NCBI GenBank assembly: GCA_964538375.1
Contig: CAZIFQ010000008.1
Coordinates: forward strand, 48,289 to 112,288
Reading direction: 5' to 3'
DNA length: 64,000 nucleotides
DNA from: JAUUZQ01 sp964538375
GTDB taxonomy: Bacteria; Bacteroidota; Bacteroidia; Bacteroidales; GCA-2748055
Below the pieces are notes generated by a model. The model was not told the origin of the DNA. It saw nothing but the letters and a program-made list of their open reading frames with translations, and made no database searches. The translations under genes and the position numbers were made by a program. Shown in pieces: positions 17,901 to 25,737 of this stretch (within the stretch, counting starts at the first letter, position 1; every line of letters begins with the position of its first letter).

Positions 17901-19286
17901 TTCTTCCAGGAATGATCCTGTTCCGGCTGCACATACTTTATTCATCTCAAAATCGACAACAACACCATTGTCAATGCTGATATATTTAGAATCCTGGCCG
18001 CCGATTTCAAAAATGGTATCTACTTCAGGATCATAGGCAATTGCCGCTGTTGCCTGGGCAGTAATTTCATTTCTGATAAGGTCGGCACCTATAAAGTCGC
18101 CGGTAAGGTATCGACCTGATCCTGTTGTTCCTGCAGCTTTCACCACAACTCTGTGTCCAATCTCCTCTTCAATTTCAGACATTCCTATTCTGATGGCTTC
18201 AAGGGGCTTGCTTGCAGTAGGAAGATAACGCCTGGCAATTACCCTGTTTTCTTTGTCGATAAGGACAACGTTGGTACTGAGAGATCCAACATCCAAACCA
18301 AGGTAAACTTCATATTTTTCTTTTGATTCAGGTAATTTGTATACCTCTTTTCGGTATTCAGATTTAGGATCTTTCAGGGGTTTAAATGATTTTCCCTTCG
18401 ACTTCTCGCCTTCAATATGTTTGGTCAGTTCGTCGATACCTTTATAGGGGTGTTTGATCGCTTCATCCTCTCCCTTATCCATAATATCATATAGGGCCCC
18501 GATAGCTCCCATGGAAGCATGATATTCAGGAATAATTAAATTTTCCTCATCCACTTTCAGCAATTCTCTGAAAGCTCTTACCATACCAATGTTGGCAGCA
18601 ACACCACCCTGGAATACGGCGGGGTATTCAAATTTCTTCCCTCTCCCCAATGAGCTGATAAAGTTCCTGGCAACAGCAAAGCATAATCCGGCTACAATAT
18701 CGTGCACTGGGGTAGCAATTTGCTGCAGGTGGATCATATCACTTTTAGCAAACACACTGCATCTTCCGGCAATCCTTGGTGGTTTTTCGGATTTAAGTGA
18801 TAATTCTCCGAATTCATTTTCTATGGAGATTCCAATTCTTTTTGCCTGCTGGTCCAGAAATGATCCGGTTCCGGCAGCACAAAGGGCATTCATTTCAAAT
18901 TCGGCCAGTCGTGATGTGGATTCATCGATTTGTTCCATGAAGATCAGTTTAGAATCTTCACCACCCATTTCGATGATGGTTTTAACCTGAGGATAAAGCC
19001 TGGCCACTGATGACGATTGTGCCACGATTTCATTGATATGCTCACCCCCGATTAGTTTCGAAGTTAATTTGCCACCAGTTCCGGTGACTCCTATCATACC
19101 GATACGCTCCTTTGTGTATGTCTTCTCAATATCCGTGAGGATACTTTTTAATAACTCAAAGGGTTTGCCGTGACAAAAATCATAGCGATTATCAATGATG
19201 GACGCATTACCATCCATTACAACTGTGTTGATAGAAATTGAGCCGATATCAAGGCCCAGATGAATGTGATTGTTCTTGACTGACAT
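15000..19286 (-). CDS. Double-activase 2-hydroxyacyl-CoA dehydratase-type protein (HgdC/BcrAD-BadFG family, fused)
   Basis: A 1428-residue protein from ATG 19286; the frame extends 28 codons upstream, but HLGLDIGSISINTVVMDG, the phosphate-1 motif, follows this Met closely. Two ASKHA ATPase domains lie in tandem (about 1-290 and 325-610). Each has the cluster-binding cysteines seen in HgdC: CAAGTGSF and RCSVF in the first, CAAGTGSF and RCTVF in the second. A Cys-rich segment (CKGCSNQCEIRR, GGRCEKYE) and a long C-terminal DUF2229/HgdB-like region complete it. Single-activase HgdC drives electrons into 2-hydroxyacyl-CoA dehydratases using ATP. The physiological substrate of this fused form is unknown. 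It suggests anaerobic or microaerobic metabolism (inference). Confidence 0.85.
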   Translation of the reverse strand: MSVKNNHIHLGLDIGSISINTVVMDGNASIIDNRYDFCHGKPFELLKSILTDIEKTYTKERIGMIGVTGTGGKLTSKLIGGEHINEIVAQSSSVARLYPQVKTIIEMGGEDSKLIFMEQIDESTSRLAEFEMNALCAAGTGSFLDQQAKRIGISIENEFGELSLKSEKPPRIAGRCSVFAKSDMIHLQQIATPVHDIVAGLCFAVARNFISSLGRGKKFEYPAVFQGGVAANIGMVRAFRELLKVDEENLIIPEYHASMGAIGALYDIMDKGEDEAIKHPYKGIDELTKHIEGEKSKGKSFKPLKDPKSEYRKEVYKLPESKEKYEVYLGLDVGSLSTNVVLIDKENRVIARRYLPTASKPLEAIRIGMSEIEEEIGHRVVVKAAGTTGSGRYLTGDFIGADLIRNEITAQATAAIAYDPEVDTIFEIGGQDSKYISIDNGVVVDFEMNKVCAAGTGSFLEEQAEKLEINIIEEFGTMALGAKRPAGLGDRCTVFMESDLNSFQQKGVEKDNLVGGLAYSIVHNYIQKVVRKKRVGNHILFQGGVTNNRAVVAAFQEVTGKKIFIPPHFDVTGAIGAAMLARDHVLKNNLKTSFKSFDISKIPYKVDIFTCKGCSNQCEIRRVKIEGENKPLYFGGRCEKYEVEERKGKGAGIPNLFEERLEILLDGFESKPKEEGKTTIGIPRGLMVFYQQFPFWRTFFEELGFQVVISDETSNQTIKISKKLVVAETCFPIEVMHGHVQEFLDKGIDYIFTPFMINARAEEDNPTNNCNCPWVQSLPYMVKSSMTKEQEDKLLIPTLTFRYFGKVTAQQLYEYFGKKFKISKKKISNAMYLADDKQVEFEDRVRARGKEVMANLPEDKECLGIIGRPYNTGDPALNLSLVDKLINMDVLPIPLDYLPIDDESITKDYVRMYWPNGQRILAAARIISNHPKLHAIYMGNFRCGPDSFLSHFVHEEMAGKPFMEIEVDEHSADAGHITRYEAFLDSLRGSRIVKKEPKKVIVPKTTATTPMKDRILYFPYMNDASYVIAATCRSFGINSESLPPQTAEDVELARKYTSSRECFPMIATTGSYLKKLMEPGTDPTKVSFFMPDHNGPCRFGQYNKFQRVLFDRLGFDKAEIISPSNDNSFADISAGHGTKFRYNSWRGFVAVDIIRKFKQEHRPYELIPGLTDKVYQRGLDALVKCMENDAKGLAETLEQIGKSFSEIPLQNGKRKPVISVMGEVFMRDNPYCSAFMVDRLEKFGAETLIAGFSQFLVYFTIRYLRDSKWKGDYGGILKSKIQEFTQTMSSNRITKAIYEMYDNKLDVSVNEMLDSSAPYIHRHYDGDPAVNLGTSVALAKRGVSGLANIIPFTCMPGAIVEAVSHKFREDYNHIPAVHIAFDGQEDTSIDLRLQAFMHQAYQYRDQHGLTGFSESMKTHLENQKEFVP

Positions 19287-19765
19287 ATAATCCGATTTTC
19301 TTATTACAACTAAGGAGAGGGGGTCATCGTTAGCAAAAAACAAGGTACAGAAACGCGTCAGAGGATACAATGCTCGCTTGCATTGCGCAGACTAAGTAAA
19401 TCCAAGATAATAAAAATGTTTTAAGTACGATTCTTATACTGATTTTTAACTTTATGATTGATATATGAACCTTTTCAGGTGCTTTTTTTAACCCCATCTT
19501 TTGGATCTAAAGAATTACATAATTAATTACGTAATTAATTACGTAATTAAAATTTTGTAATGTCCAGATAATCAATAAGAAATATTAATATGTTGATATA
19601 ATATATTTTATAAAGCGCAACATTATTTTCTGAAATCAGGAGTGTTTTAATCCAATTTTACCGGGCTTATTTATATTAATTTTAAAATATCTTATTCCCC
19701 GCACCGATATTTTCCTTCTTCATCACATTAACCAATGCATACATTAATCATTAAAAACATTTATT
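19287..19765. other. AT-rich divergent intergenic region
   Basis: About 480 bp between two divergently transcribed genes. It contains the 12-bp palindromic tandem repeat at 19514-19549 and probably the promoters of both genes. I could not locate a convincing promoter pair. Confidence 0.5.
19514..19549. repeat. Three tandem copies of a 12-bp palindromic unit
   Basis: Three consecutive 12-mers: ATTACATAATTA, ATTACGTAATTA and ATTACGTAATTA. The array is nearly self-complementary across TAATTACGTAATTA. It sits between divergent genes and may be an operator or a structural AT-rich element. Confidence 0.8.
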
Positions 19766-21856
19766 ATGATGAAGAAAAATTTTACACATGTAATTATTGG
19801 TGCATTGTTGATTGGCTCATTTTCAGCTAAGGCACAGGATGGATTATTCATTTCCGAGGTCGCAGATCCGGCAGATGAATACACCGGACGATTTATTGAA
19901 CTCTTTAATGCAGGAAGTGAGGATATTGATTTCGGGAATTCTGTATTTTACCTGAGCCGACAGAGCAACGGCGGGACTACCTGGGGCGAAGTTCAGCTTA
20001 CCGGATCAGTCGCAGCTGGTTCAACCTATGTAATTGGTGGCTCCGCCTTTGAATCCCTCTATGGATTTTCGCCGGATTTAGTTACTGGCATCCTGACAGG
20101 TAATGGTAATGATCCATACTCTTTGTATGAGGGCGGTGGACATGAATCAGGAATGATTCATGATATTTTTGGTGAAACAGATACTGATGGGACCGGAGAA
20201 TCATGGGAATATACTGATTCCAGGGCGGTAAGGAATGCCGATGTGGATGATCCCAGGATACTGTGGTCTGCAACTGAATGGGATATCACTCCGGCAAACA
20301 TTGCAGATTGCGATCCTGGAACACACAATGGCTCTACACCGGTGAATCCTGGTCCGGAACCTGGAGACTTTGCACTCCAGGTAGTCAGCGATACGGTGGA
20401 ATCCGGTCAGCCCATAGATATTGCAATCAGTGTGAGTGATTTAAGTAGTGAAGATGATATTATTTCTTTCCAGTTTGACATTGAATATGATCATACTGTA
20501 TTGCAATATAGCTATAGTTCAGTATTGGGAACACTTGCTGAGGGAGGAACATTGGCAGACAATGATGGTACAGGAGGAGAACTTTCAATTAGCTATATGA
20601 ATACCGAGCCAATTACGGGTACCGGGCAGATTTTAATACTTCGGTTTAATTCATTGCAAATGGGAACAACCGGACTGCAGATTTCCAATGCTTTTTTGAA
20701 TAATATACCTGTGACAGACTTAACAAATGGGGAGATACTTATAGCAGAGACAGCCCCGCCAACAGCTGCAGTCACATATGATGATAGTGAGAACAGGTTA
20801 GCGGACATGCTCATGATTACTGCTACATTTACAGAAGCAATGGATATTGCGAATCCAGTTTGGCTCAGCATGGATGGTGCAGCGACCCTCGCAAATGCAG
20901 CAATGACCCGATTGAATGACACATCTTATGCGTATCTTTATTCTATCCCGAATTCAGCAGGGATTGTCAGTGTTCGATTGAGCAATGGAACTGATCTCTG
21001 GGGAAATGAAGTCATGGCTGTTCCCACCTCCGGTGAAATTTTTACTATTGTTGCACTCAGACCTGGAGATGTAAATGATGATGGTGAGATACAGGCATAT
21101 GATGCGGCACTTACCCTGCAGCATTCCGTTGGGCTGGATCCTTTGCCTGAAACGGATCCTCTGCCCTGGGAGAATTGGAGAGACAGTACTGCCAATGTGG
21201 ACGGTATCGGGGTTATTACCGCTTATGATGCTGGCCTGATCTTACAATATTCAGCCGGAATTATTTCAGATTTCACCGCACAGGAAAAAAAATCCCTGTT
21301 AAATGCTGAAGTTACCCTTGCCATGGAAGAAAATCATATTGTGTTTTATTCTGGAGGTGACCTGATCGGCCTGAATGTAAGTGTTACGGGAGAAGATCAC
21401 GGACTTGAAATACCAACAGTCATTTTGGATAATTTTATGTCAGCAATCAATATTGGAGAGGCAAAATACAATGTAGGAATTTGCACTGATGTATCTCCGG
21501 CTGAAGGGACAGCTATTCTGAAGATTCCATTTAATAAAAATGGGTCAATAACTTTTAGGATGATGGTTAATGCCCGGGAAAGAGTGGAAACTATTGATCT
21601 TTCGACTGGTATGACTGAATCTGTCTCTGACCAGGTTGTAGTTTATCCAAATCCTGTGTCCGAAAAGCTAATAATAAGTGGATTAACTGGCTCTGCACAT
21701 GCCGGGGTATATAATATTTGTGGCCAACTATTATTCAGTGAGGATGTTGAAAGAGATGGCGATGTAATGGATGTGTCGGAGCTGCCAACGGGACTTTACA
21801 TGATCACGTTGGAGATGGATGATAAGATGGTGGTAAGGAAATTTTTGAAAAAATAA
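19766..21856 (+). CDS. Secreted LTD-cohesin-dockerin protein with T9SS tail
   Basis: A 696-residue exported protein. A signal peptide (about 1-23) is followed by a lamin-tail domain at about 28-150 (LFISEVADPADEYTGRFIEL), a cohesin-like domain at about 200-325 (FQFDIEYDHTVLQY, GQILILRFNSL), an Ig-like region to about 430, and a type I dockerin at about 432-500 with two repeats (GDVNDDGEIQAYDAALTLQ and ITAYDAGLILQYSAG). The end is a Por-type sorting domain (VVVYPNPVSEKLIISG ... RKFLKK). T9SS should carry it to the surface. Cohesin and dockerin in one chain could allow self-association (inference). No enzymatic domain is visible. Confidence 0.85.
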   Translation: MMKKNFTHVIIGALLIGSFSAKAQDGLFISEVADPADEYTGRFIELFNAGSEDIDFGNSVFYLSRQSNGGTTWGEVQLTGSVAAGSTYVIGGSAFESLYGFSPDLVTGILTGNGNDPYSLYEGGGHESGMIHDIFGETDTDGTGESWEYTDSRAVRNADVDDPRILWSATEWDITPANIADCDPGTHNGSTPVNPGPEPGDFALQVVSDTVESGQPIDIAISVSDLSSEDDIISFQFDIEYDHTVLQYSYSSVLGTLAEGGTLADNDGTGGELSISYMNTEPITGTGQILILRFNSLQMGTTGLQISNAFLNNIPVTDLTNGEILIAETAPPTAAVTYDDSENRLADMLMITATFTEAMDIANPVWLSMDGAATLANAAMTRLNDTSYAYLYSIPNSAGIVSVRLSNGTDLWGNEVMAVPTSGEIFTIVALRPGDVNDDGEIQAYDAALTLQHSVGLDPLPETDPLPWENWRDSTANVDGIGVITAYDAGLILQYSAGIISDFTAQEKKSLLNAEVTLAMEENHIVFYSGGDLIGLNVSVTGEDHGLEIPTVILDNFMSAINIGEAKYNVGICTDVSPAEGTAILKIPFNKNGSITFRMMVNARERVETIDLSTGMTESVSDQVVVYPNPVSEKLIISGLTGSAHAGVYNICGQLLFSEDVERDGDVMDVSELPTGLYMITLEMDDKMVVRKFLKK

Positions 21857-21882
21857 TTCGATAAAGTTGAAGTGTTTAATTA

Positions 21883-21913
21883 ATGGAGGTTGCCAGGGTG
21901 ACCTCCATTTTTC
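21883..21913 (+). terminator. Rho-independent terminator
   Basis: Stem ATGGAGGT / ACCTCCAT with a 10-nt loop followed by TTTTT. It lies 27 nt after the dockerin protein stop codon. Confidence 0.7.
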
Positions 21914-22062
21914 ATGCTAAACTATTCCTGATTTAATATCCATATTGGATCCTCTTTTCATAATATTTTTATTAATTATGTGGCATAATTCGAAACCTCC
22001 GCTGAAATTGCATTTTGAAGGCAAAAACAGTGTCCAGGTAAATATTTTACTATGATTTGCAT

Positions 22063-22917
22063 ATGAAAACAGAATTTGAGTGTATCCCTTGTGCGGTGAA
22101 CAGCTATTTGCGTTTATGTGAGACCGGGGTTGTAAAAGAAGAGTTAAGGGAGGAGATATTAAGAAAATTGTTGCTCCTTCTTTCAGAAACTTCTTATGAA
22201 TTGTCACCCCCGGCCCTGGGAAGAGAGATTCATAGAATGTTACGCCGGGAACTAAATAATCCGGATCCTTATAAGGCAATCAAAGAGCGTTTTAATAAGC
22301 AAATAATGGATTTGGTGCCTGAACTGGAGAAGAAAATCACTGATTCGGATGATTCTTTTAATACAGCTTTGCGTTTGGCTATTGCCGGTAATGTAATTGA
22401 TTTTGGGGCCAAGTACCAGTATAATATTTTGGAGGCCATATCGCAGATCCTTGATAAAAAACTGGCCGTTGATCATTCAGAAATATTGAGGGAAGCGCTT
22501 AGTAAAGCTGACTCGTTGATGTATATTGGTGACAATTGTGGCGAGATCGTGATGGACAAGTTGTTTCTTCAACAAATGGATGTTGCTAAGAAATATTTCG
22601 TGGTGAGGGGAGCCCCAATCATCAATGATGTTACGATTGAAGATGCCAGTTTTGTACAGATGGAACAGGTAGCTGATGTAATCACCACCGGGGATGATTC
22701 TCCGGGAGTAGCATGGGACACTTCTTCTAAGGAATTCAAAGATTTGTTTGGCAAGGTGGATGTGGTAATTTCAAAAGGACAGGGTAACCTGGAAGGGCTG
22801 ATAGAAATTCCCCACCCTAACATTTACTTTTTGTTTGTAACAAAATGCGAGTTGATAGGAGAGAGGATGGGTACAACAAAAGGAGATTATGTTGTGAGGA
22901 AGGGGACAATGAAATAA
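22063..22917 (+). CDS. DUF89 / ARMT1-like damage-control phosphatase family protein
   Basis: A 284-residue protein from ATG 22063 (a TTG two codons earlier is unlikely to be used). It belongs to the DUF89 family, short archaeal/bacterial type. The N-terminus has the CxxC of this subgroup (FECIPCAVNSYLR). The metal-site motif reads YIGDNCGEIVMDK, followed by VVRGAPIINDVTIEDA and the late motif ISKGQGNLEGL. Members are metal-dependent phosphatases acting on damaged or overflow sugar phosphates. The precise substrate is unknown. It is a single gene, flanked upstream by a terminator. Confidence 0.85.
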   Translation: MKTEFECIPCAVNSYLRLCETGVVKEELREEILRKLLLLLSETSYELSPPALGREIHRMLRRELNNPDPYKAIKERFNKQIMDLVPELEKKITDSDDSFNTALRLAIAGNVIDFGAKYQYNILEAISQILDKKLAVDHSEILREALSKADSLMYIGDNCGEIVMDKLFLQQMDVAKKYFVVRGAPIINDVTIEDASFVQMEQVADVITTGDDSPGVAWDTSSKEFKDLFGKVDVVISKGQGNLEGLIEIPHPNIYFLFVTKCELIGERMGTTKGDYVVRKGTMK

Positions 22918-23244
22918 AAGACATCACCCCCTTGCCAGGAGCCATTGGGAAATTGAGACATCAATTCAATTAAACTATATAGATGGTTTTCTTAAAAGGG
23001 CAGTTTTCTATATTTGCTTAGCATTGTTTTCGACTTCCTGTTTTTGTTTGATAAAAATTCAAGCGGCATCCGGGCTATAAACCAAATGAGAACTTGTTTG
23101 TGAGCATTCAACAGCAAATGAATTAATTGCCCTGTCGCTTGCAAAACAGCTAAAATTCTTTCCATCAATTAAGCCGAATATAATAACCGGGCAGTTGGAT
23201 TACTATCAGCTTCGTAAAAAAAACAGAAATATTGGTCGATATTA
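22918..23244. other. Non-coding region upstream of the YggS promoter
   Basis: About 330 bp with no credible reading frame. I see no repeats or RNA-like structure here. The YggS promoter begins immediately to the right. Confidence 0.5.
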
Positions 23245-23276
23245 TTTGAATAATGAGCATATGTGCATTATATTTG
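23245..23276 (+). promoter_or_regulatory. Promoter with palindromic operator in the spacer
   Basis: TTTG (23245-23248), a 20-bp spacer and TATATTTG (23269-23276) match the Bacteroidota -33/-7 promoter. The spacer is occupied by an 18-bp imperfect palindrome AATGAGCATATGTGCATT (23252-23269; 14 of 18 positions symmetric). A dimeric repressor bound here would block RNA polymerase. The HTH-bearing DUF134 protein encoded downstream is the natural candidate (inference). The leader to the YggS ATG would be about 140 nt. Confidence 0.6.
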
Positions 23277-23423
23277 TAATAATATTTATTTAACCGGATC
23301 ACATAATGGAGATAAATATGCTAAAAATGAATGCATTACTATTTATCCATGACTTAATAATATTTTAAATATGGATAATGAACGAATGTGCAAAATGTAT
23401 ATACAGAAAGGAACAGTGCCCAT

Positions 23424-24095
23424 ATGATTAAAACAACCGTCAATGAAATTCGTCAATCACTTCCTCCGGGAGTATTGCTGGTTGCTGCAGCAAAAACCAG
23501 GTTACCATCAGAGGTCAGGGCTGGTTTAAATGCCGGTATTAAGATATTAGGATACAATTATGTTCAGGAGGCCGAAAATATTTATCAAACAATCGGGAAT
23601 GAAGTGCAGTGGCATATGATTGGACATTTGCAAAGGAATAAAGTAAAAAGAGCGGTTAGGTTATTTGACATGATTGAGACGATCGACTCAGTTCAATTGG
23701 CTGAATCCGTAAGTAGCCGATGTGTTTTGGAAGGCAAGGTAATGCCAGTACTTATTGAAATAAATAGTGGTAAGGAGTCGAATAAAACTGGTGTTTTACC
23801 GGAAAATGTTGACAAGCTGATTATGCAAATACATGATCTTCCTAACCTGAGAGTCCAGGGATTAATGACTATGGGGCCTCGCTTTGGAAATCCGGAAGAT
23901 GCAAGGCCTTATTTTAAGGCAACCAGGTTAGCATTCGACAGATTAAGTGAAGCCGGAATACCCAATGTGGAAATGCGTTATCTGTCAATGGGTATGAGCA
24001 ATAGTTATAAGATTGCAATTGAAGAAGGTGCTAATATGGTCCGGGTGGGAACAAAACTATTTGGTCATCGGGATGATTGTAATCTTGAAAAATAA
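23424..24095 (+). CDS. YggS/PLPBP-family pyridoxal-phosphate homeostasis protein
   Basis: A 223-residue protein from ATG 23424, preceded by AAAGGA; the frame extends 12 codons upstream, but YggS proteins begin at the equivalent of MIKTTVNEIRQSLP. It has the alanine racemase N-terminal (TIM barrel) fold. VLLVAAAKTR contains the PLP-binding Lys. WHMIGHLQRNKVKRA, ETIDSV, VLIEINSGKESNKTG and LSMGMSNSYKIAIEEG are family signatures. It binds PLP and controls amino/keto acid and vitamin B6 homeostasis; no catalytic activity is established for the family. It is followed after 10 nt by the DUF134 gene. Confidence 0.92.
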   Translation: MIKTTVNEIRQSLPPGVLLVAAAKTRLPSEVRAGLNAGIKILGYNYVQEAENIYQTIGNEVQWHMIGHLQRNKVKRAVRLFDMIETIDSVQLAESVSSRCVLEGKVMPVLIEINSGKESNKTGVLPENVDKLIMQIHDLPNLRVQGLMTMGPRFGNPEDARPYFKATRLAFDRLSEAGIPNVEMRYLSMGMSNSYKIAIEEGANMVRVGTKLFGHRDDCNLEK

Positions 24096-24105
24096 TATTC
24101 ATGTA

Positions 24106-24537
24106 ATGTCAAGACCTCAATATAATAGAATCGTAAATGAACCACCGCTGTATACCGATTTTAAACCTATCGGAGTAAGAGCGAATGAGTTGAAACAGAT
24201 TGTTTTAACACTTGATGAATTTGAAGCATTTCGCCTGGCAGATCAATTGGGTTTCTCGCATGCATTGGCTGCTGAAGAAATGGATATTTCCCGTTCTACT
24301 TTTTCCCGGTTGATTGAAAAGGCACGAAAAAAAATAGCTGATTTTATTGTTCTTGGGAGACAGCTAAGAATTGATGGAGGTACGGTTCATTTCAGGGTTA
24401 ATATTATTCAGTGTAAGAATTGTGGACATATGTTTAAGGTAAACTTTGAACAAAAAATTAAGGAATGTCCGGTATGTAATTCAAAGAAAATTATAAATAT
24501 GGCCGGGAATTTTGGCCATGGTAAATGTTGTATATAA
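24106..24537 (+). CDS. DUF134 DNA-binding protein with C-terminal zinc ribbon
   Basis: A 143-residue protein from ATG 24106; the longer frame overlaps the YggS end, but family members start MSRPxxxR. The N-terminal DUF134 domain contains a helix-turn-helix (LTLDEFEAFRLADQLGFSHALAAEEMDISRSTFSRLIEKAR). The C-terminus has CKNCGHMF and CPVCNSKK, a four-Cys metal-binding ribbon, and ends GKCCI. DUF134 genes often sit with iron-sulfur or NifX/NifB-type small proteins. It probably regulates this cluster (inference) through the palindrome in the promoter upstream. Confidence 0.85.
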   Translation: MSRPQYNRIVNEPPLYTDFKPIGVRANELKQIVLTLDEFEAFRLADQLGFSHALAAEEMDISRSTFSRLIEKARKKIADFIVLGRQLRIDGGTVHFRVNIIQCKNCGHMFKVNFEQKIKECPVCNSKKIINMAGNFGHGKCCI

Positions 24538-24549
24538 ATTATATAAAAA

Positions 24550-24557
24550 AAGGAGGT
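24550..24557 (+). promoter_or_regulatory. Strong Shine-Dalgarno sequence AAGGAGGT
   Basis: AAGGAGGT lies 4 nt before ATG 24562. Most genes in this window lack a recognisable Shine-Dalgarno sequence, as is usual in Bacteroidota, so this perfect one stands out. It suggests high expression or origin in another phylum (inference). Confidence 0.75.
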
Positions 24558-24561
24558 AATT

Positions 24562-24882
24562 ATGCCAAGAGGTAACAGAATGGGTCCATCAGGTGAAGGA
24601 CCCAACACAGGAAGAGGGATGGGCTATTGCGCAGGCAATGATCATCCTGGTTATATGAACTCATCCCCGAATTGGGGAGGTGGATATGGAAGACGATTCC
24701 GCGGTGGACCAGGAAATGGCCGGGGAGCAGGTTTTGGATTTAGGGGAGGTATGGGAAATTATTATGACGAAGGTGTATCAGATGTATCTGAAAAAACCCT
24801 GGTTGAGAATGAAATCCGTATTCTAAAAGACCAATTGTCTGCACTTGAAGGCCGGCTTTCTGGCATCGGAGAAAAAAAGTAA
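24562..24882 (+). CDS. Small glycine/arginine-rich DUF5320-type protein
   Basis: A 106-residue protein beginning MPRGNRMGPSGEGPNTGRGMG, the hallmark of DUF5320 proteins. The first 70 residues are Gly/Arg/Asn-rich and probably disordered. The last 30 residues form a coiled coil (NEIRILKDQLSALEGRLSGI). Function is unknown. Such proteins accompany DUF134 and metal-cofactor-related small proteins in anaerobes. It lies 25 nt after the DUF134 gene and 15 nt before the next small gene, in one operon. Confidence 0.75.
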   Translation: MPRGNRMGPSGEGPNTGRGMGYCAGNDHPGYMNSSPNWGGGYGRRFRGGPGNGRGAGFGFRGGMGNYYDEGVSDVSEKTLVENEIRILKDQLSALEGRLSGIGEKK

Positions 24883-24896
24883 AATTTTCAGAAATT

Positions 24897-25154
24897 ATGA
24901 AAAAGTCAGGAAAACGTTCAGAGATGGACCTGGGCCAGGGATCAGCTTCTGGTACAGGTCAGGGCCAGGGAATGGGTTATGGCGGCGGACAAGGCCGTAA
25001 TAACGGTGGTTCTTATGGCACCGGTGGATATTGCATTTGCACAAAGTGTGGCGAAAAAGTCACACACAGCAGAGGGGTAAAATGCACTAAGCTGAAGTGC
25101 CCCCGATGTGGTCATATTATGATCAGGGAAGAGTTGGTCAAGAATAAAAAATAG
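24897..25154 (+). CDS. Small glycine/glutamine-rich protein with zinc ribbon
   Basis: An 85-residue protein with a low-complexity Gly/Gln/Ser stretch (about 10-45) and a C-terminal four-cysteine metal site (YCICTKCGEKVTHSRG, KCPRCGHIMIRE). The ribbon resembles that of zinc-ribbon/rubredoxin-like small proteins found next to DUF5320 genes. Function is unknown. It is the fourth gene of the YggS-DUF134 operon. Confidence 0.7.
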   Translation: MKKSGKRSEMDLGQGSASGTGQGQGMGYGGGQGRNNGGSYGTGGYCICTKCGEKVTHSRGVKCTKLKCPRCGHIMIREELVKNKK

Positions 25155-25218
25155 ACTCTTTAAATTGAGAACCTGATTTGAATTTTTACATGTACAGGTA
25201 TAAATAAAAAAGCGTTGT

Positions 25219-25545
25219 ATGATGAAAAATTTAAAAAATTTATTTGATCAGATGAACTGGGAGAAAGCAGACAATTACCCAGAAGGTACATTCAAGAAAA
25301 CCTTAAGAGATGAGAACGGGGCTAAAACAATTTTGTTAAGATTGCCCGCTGGATTTAGCATGGAAAAGCATTCTCACATAACTGTGGAACAAAACCTTGT
25401 ACTTAAAGGTTCCTTTACTTATAACGATATAACATATCACGAAGGTTCCTACCAGCTATTTACTGCGCATGAAAATCATGGTCCTTATTATTCTAAAGAG
25501 GGTGCATTAGTTCTGGTTGTTTGGGATCCCTATGAGGTTGTTTAA
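25219..25545 (+). CDS. Cupin-domain protein
   Basis: A 108-residue single-domain cupin. The metal-binding histidines are visible in MEKHSHITVEQNLVLKGSF and AHENHGPY, with the intervening glycine turns of the cupin motifs. Similar small cupins of the ChrR type bind metals or act as sensors. The reaction is not assignable. It lies 64 nt after the zinc-ribbon gene and is the last gene before the PUL. A second ATG at 25222 is an alternative start. Confidence 0.78.
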   Translation: MMKNLKNLFDQMNWEKADNYPEGTFKKTLRDENGAKTILLRLPAGFSMEKHSHITVEQNLVLKGSFTYNDITYHEGSYQLFTAHENHGPYYSKEGALVLVVWDPYEVV

Positions 25546-25737
25546 TGAAGGATGATTGCAGAGGCACGCTTATCATTTGTCCTTATGAGGCGAAATTCAT
25601 CCTCGTAAGAATGGAGAAGTTATGTCTCAAAGTATAGACTTAAGACGCCTGAGGAGCTTCCCCTTTTCATACTCTTCTTCTATTGATACACCCATTTTTC
25701 TCATTCGGCAATCCACAAAGGCTTCTAGTATCTCAGC

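Noticed and set aside
22057..22062. TTG as start of the DUF89 gene
   Set aside because: ATG 22063 two codons downstream gives the usual MKTEFECIPC start of the family.
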